The notes beneath the pieces were generated by a model. The model did no database searches. It saw only the letters and a list, made by a program, of their open reading frames with translations, and had not been told where the DNA came from. The position numbers were made by a program, and so were the translations under genes. Shown here piece by piece: positions 5,592 through 6,601 of a DNA stretch of 6,601 nt. The stretch is taken from positions 1-6,601 of the forward strand of contig JAJTCL010000242.1 in NCBI GenBank assembly GCA_021323255.1, read 5' to 3'. Source of the stretch: Propionibacteriaceae bacterium (GTDB lineage Bacteria > Actinomycetota > Actinomycetes > Propionibacteriales > Propionibacteriaceae). Each line of letters begins with the position of its first letter. The first letter of the stretch is position 1.

Positions 5592-6601
5592 GGAAAGCGC
5601 CCTGCGCTGACCTGGCCGAGCTGCGATCAGCCTTCGTCGACGGCGCGTTGGACAACCCCGACCGGGAACGGTTGCTCGGCCACCTCGTCGACTGCGCTCA
5701 TTGCCGGCAGGACGTCGAGGATCTGCGTGCCGTACGCGCGCTACTGAAACAGGCCCAAACTGACCCGAGCCCCACACCGAGCGATCTCTCCCACCGCTTG
5801 GTGTCCATCGCAGGTCCAGAATCGATCGCACCCTTGTGGGCAAGACCGTTCCGACGAACTCAGCCTTTGCACCTGTCTCGAACTGGGGGCCTGCCGAGCC
5901 GTCGCAGGATTGTCAAGTTGCGGATCGTAGCTGCCGCGATGGCCCTGGGATCGACCATGACCGCGATCGGGGTGATCGGCTACACCGCAGCACCCCGTCT
6001 GGCGGCCATTGACGATCCAACTGGTGAAGCTCAGACTGCTTTTGCGTCAAGCCTCGGACAATTCCCACTAGCCAGCGATGCACTCAATGCGGTCATGCTG
6101 GCGGACTCCCGGAACCTCAATGCAGGTATCTCACACCGACTGGAGGGTCCTTCGGTCACGGCGGGGGAGACGCTGCCTCCGACAGAGGCGCAGGCCTTGA
6201 TGCAGCGAGCTGCCGAAGCCGGGCATTCGGTGAGTTACTCCGGACGCCAGTGGTTTCTGGCGTACCGGGACGGCAGCGCCATGATCGCTCAGGTTGATGT
6301 GGATGCGCGCGCCCGCCAGGGCACTCAGGTCAGGGTCAACAGCCAGCGTGGTCAGCAGCTGCTCAGAGGATTCACGCCGGCGCTGATCTCATCGCGCGTC
6401 GTCGACGACGAGCTGCTCGAACTGCTCGAGCGCAACTACCACCTGACTGGATCACGCGGAGCACGTGTTGCCGGGCGCAGCGCGACAGTAGTGACGGCGA
6501 CACGGGATGGAAGTCCCTCCGCAGCGGCTCGCTGGTGGATCGATGACGCCACGAGCATCGTGCTCTGGCAAGAGACCTACGGCAGGAGCGGATCAATCGA
6601 T
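5588..6601 (+). CDS. Membrane anti-sigma-E factor with fused RseB/MucB-like extracytoplasmic domain (C-terminus outside window)
   Basis: Predicted to hold SigE at the membrane and free it on envelope stress. The frame is open for 338 codons to the window edge, beginning at a GTG that overlaps the sigE stop, with GAGG at 5579-5582 five bases upstream. Residues 1-55 form a zinc-binding anti-sigma domain: Cys6, FVDGAL (16-21), then HLVDCAHC (32-39), i.e. His32-X3-Cys36-X2-Cys39. A basic stretch (SRRRIVKLR, 104-112) precedes one hydrophobic helix (about 113-134), giving N-in, C-out topology. Residues from about 145 resemble the RseB/MucB N-terminal, LolA-like fold: HSVSYSGRQWFLAYRDG (213-229), AQVDVDARARQGTQVRV (234-250), LLERNYHLTGSR (279-290), VAGRSATVVTATRDG (294-308) and ARWWIDDATSIVLWQETY (314-331). 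In enterobacteria these roles belong to separate RseA and RseB proteins. The family call for the C-terminal part rests on motif pattern only. An HtrA-like protease or TatB gene often follows in actinobacteria; not visible here. Confidence 0.88.
   Translation, partial: MRKAPCADLAELRSAFVDGALDNPDRERLLGHLVDCAHCRQDVEDLRAVRALLKQAQTDPSPTPSDLSHRLVSIAGPESIAPLWARPFRRTQPLHLSRTGGLPSRRRIVKLRIVAAAMALGSTMTAIGVIGYTAAPRLAAIDDPTGEAQTAFASSLGQFPLASDALNAVMLADSRNLNAGISHRLEGPSVTAGETLPPTEAQALMQRAAEAGHSVSYSGRQWFLAYRDGSAMIAQVDVDARARQGTQVRVNSQRGQQLLRGFTPALISSRVVDDELLELLERNYHLTGSRGARVAGRSATVVTATRDGSPSAAARWWIDDATSIVLWQETYGRSGSID

Noticed and set aside
5331..5843. Minus-strand open frame of 170 codons over sigE and the anti-sigma gene
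   Set aside because: Arg/Ser-rich antisense translation without any motif; both plus-strand genes are certain.
1..6601. Mobile element, CRISPR array, tRNA or other RNA gene
   Set aside because: No transposase, integrase or phage motifs, no spaced repeat array and no cloverleaf were seen; all long frames are housekeeping or regulatory genes.

Overview
This window is chromosomal DNA of a high-GC actinobacterium. Four things point there: the actinobacterial type of glycogen synthase divergent from glgC, a tiny TB7.3-like biotin carrier protein, a SigE-type ECF sigma factor with a zinc-finger anti-sigma gene directly behind it, and several start codons placed as in leaderless mRNAs. The glgA/glgC pair and the O-methyltransferase near sigE resemble the Mycobacterium tuberculosis Rv1212c-Rv1222 neighbourhood as I remember it. 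The spacer genes differ, and the anti-sigma protein has a large extracytoplasmic domain. I cannot fix the genus; a non-mycobacterial lineage is my inference. Every base lies in or near housekeeping-type genes, and I see no mobile element, CRISPR array, tRNA or rRNA.

Layout. Bases 1-617 (minus) hold the N-terminal part of a GlgA/GlgM glycosyltransferase that runs off the left edge. A divergent 87-bp gap separates it from glgC (705-1931, plus), whose stop overlaps the start of a membrane-anchored SAM methyltransferase (1928-2707). A 59-bp convergent gap follows. Next is a COMT-type O-methyltransferase on the minus strand (2767-3438), divergent from a 73-residue biotin carrier protein (3479-3700), which is 1 bp from dapA (3702-4607). 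A 294-bp non-coding stretch then carries an array of inverted repeats and two candidate ECF-type promoters. It leads into sigE (4902-5591), whose stop overlaps the GTG start of an anti-sigma gene (5588 to beyond 6601).

How the genes work together. glgA and glgC supply ADP-glucose and use it for alpha-glucan synthesis. The biotin carrier protein presumably serves an acyl-CoA carboxylase or a related enzyme, and dapA starts the lysine/diaminopimelate branch that feeds peptidoglycan. sigE and its anti-sigma gene form an envelope-stress switch. The anti-sigma protein joins an RseA-like cytoplasmic zinc-finger domain, one membrane helix and an RseB/MucB-like extracytoplasmic domain in one chain, so it may combine roles that are split between RseA and RseB in enterobacteria. 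The last 338 codons of the window belong to this protein, and its C-terminus is not seen.

The most interesting parts are the sigE upstream region (evenly spaced dyads, a repeated 10-mer, two possible ECF promoters, and a GTG in frame with sigE at the expected transcription start of one of them) and the fused anti-sigma/RseB protein.
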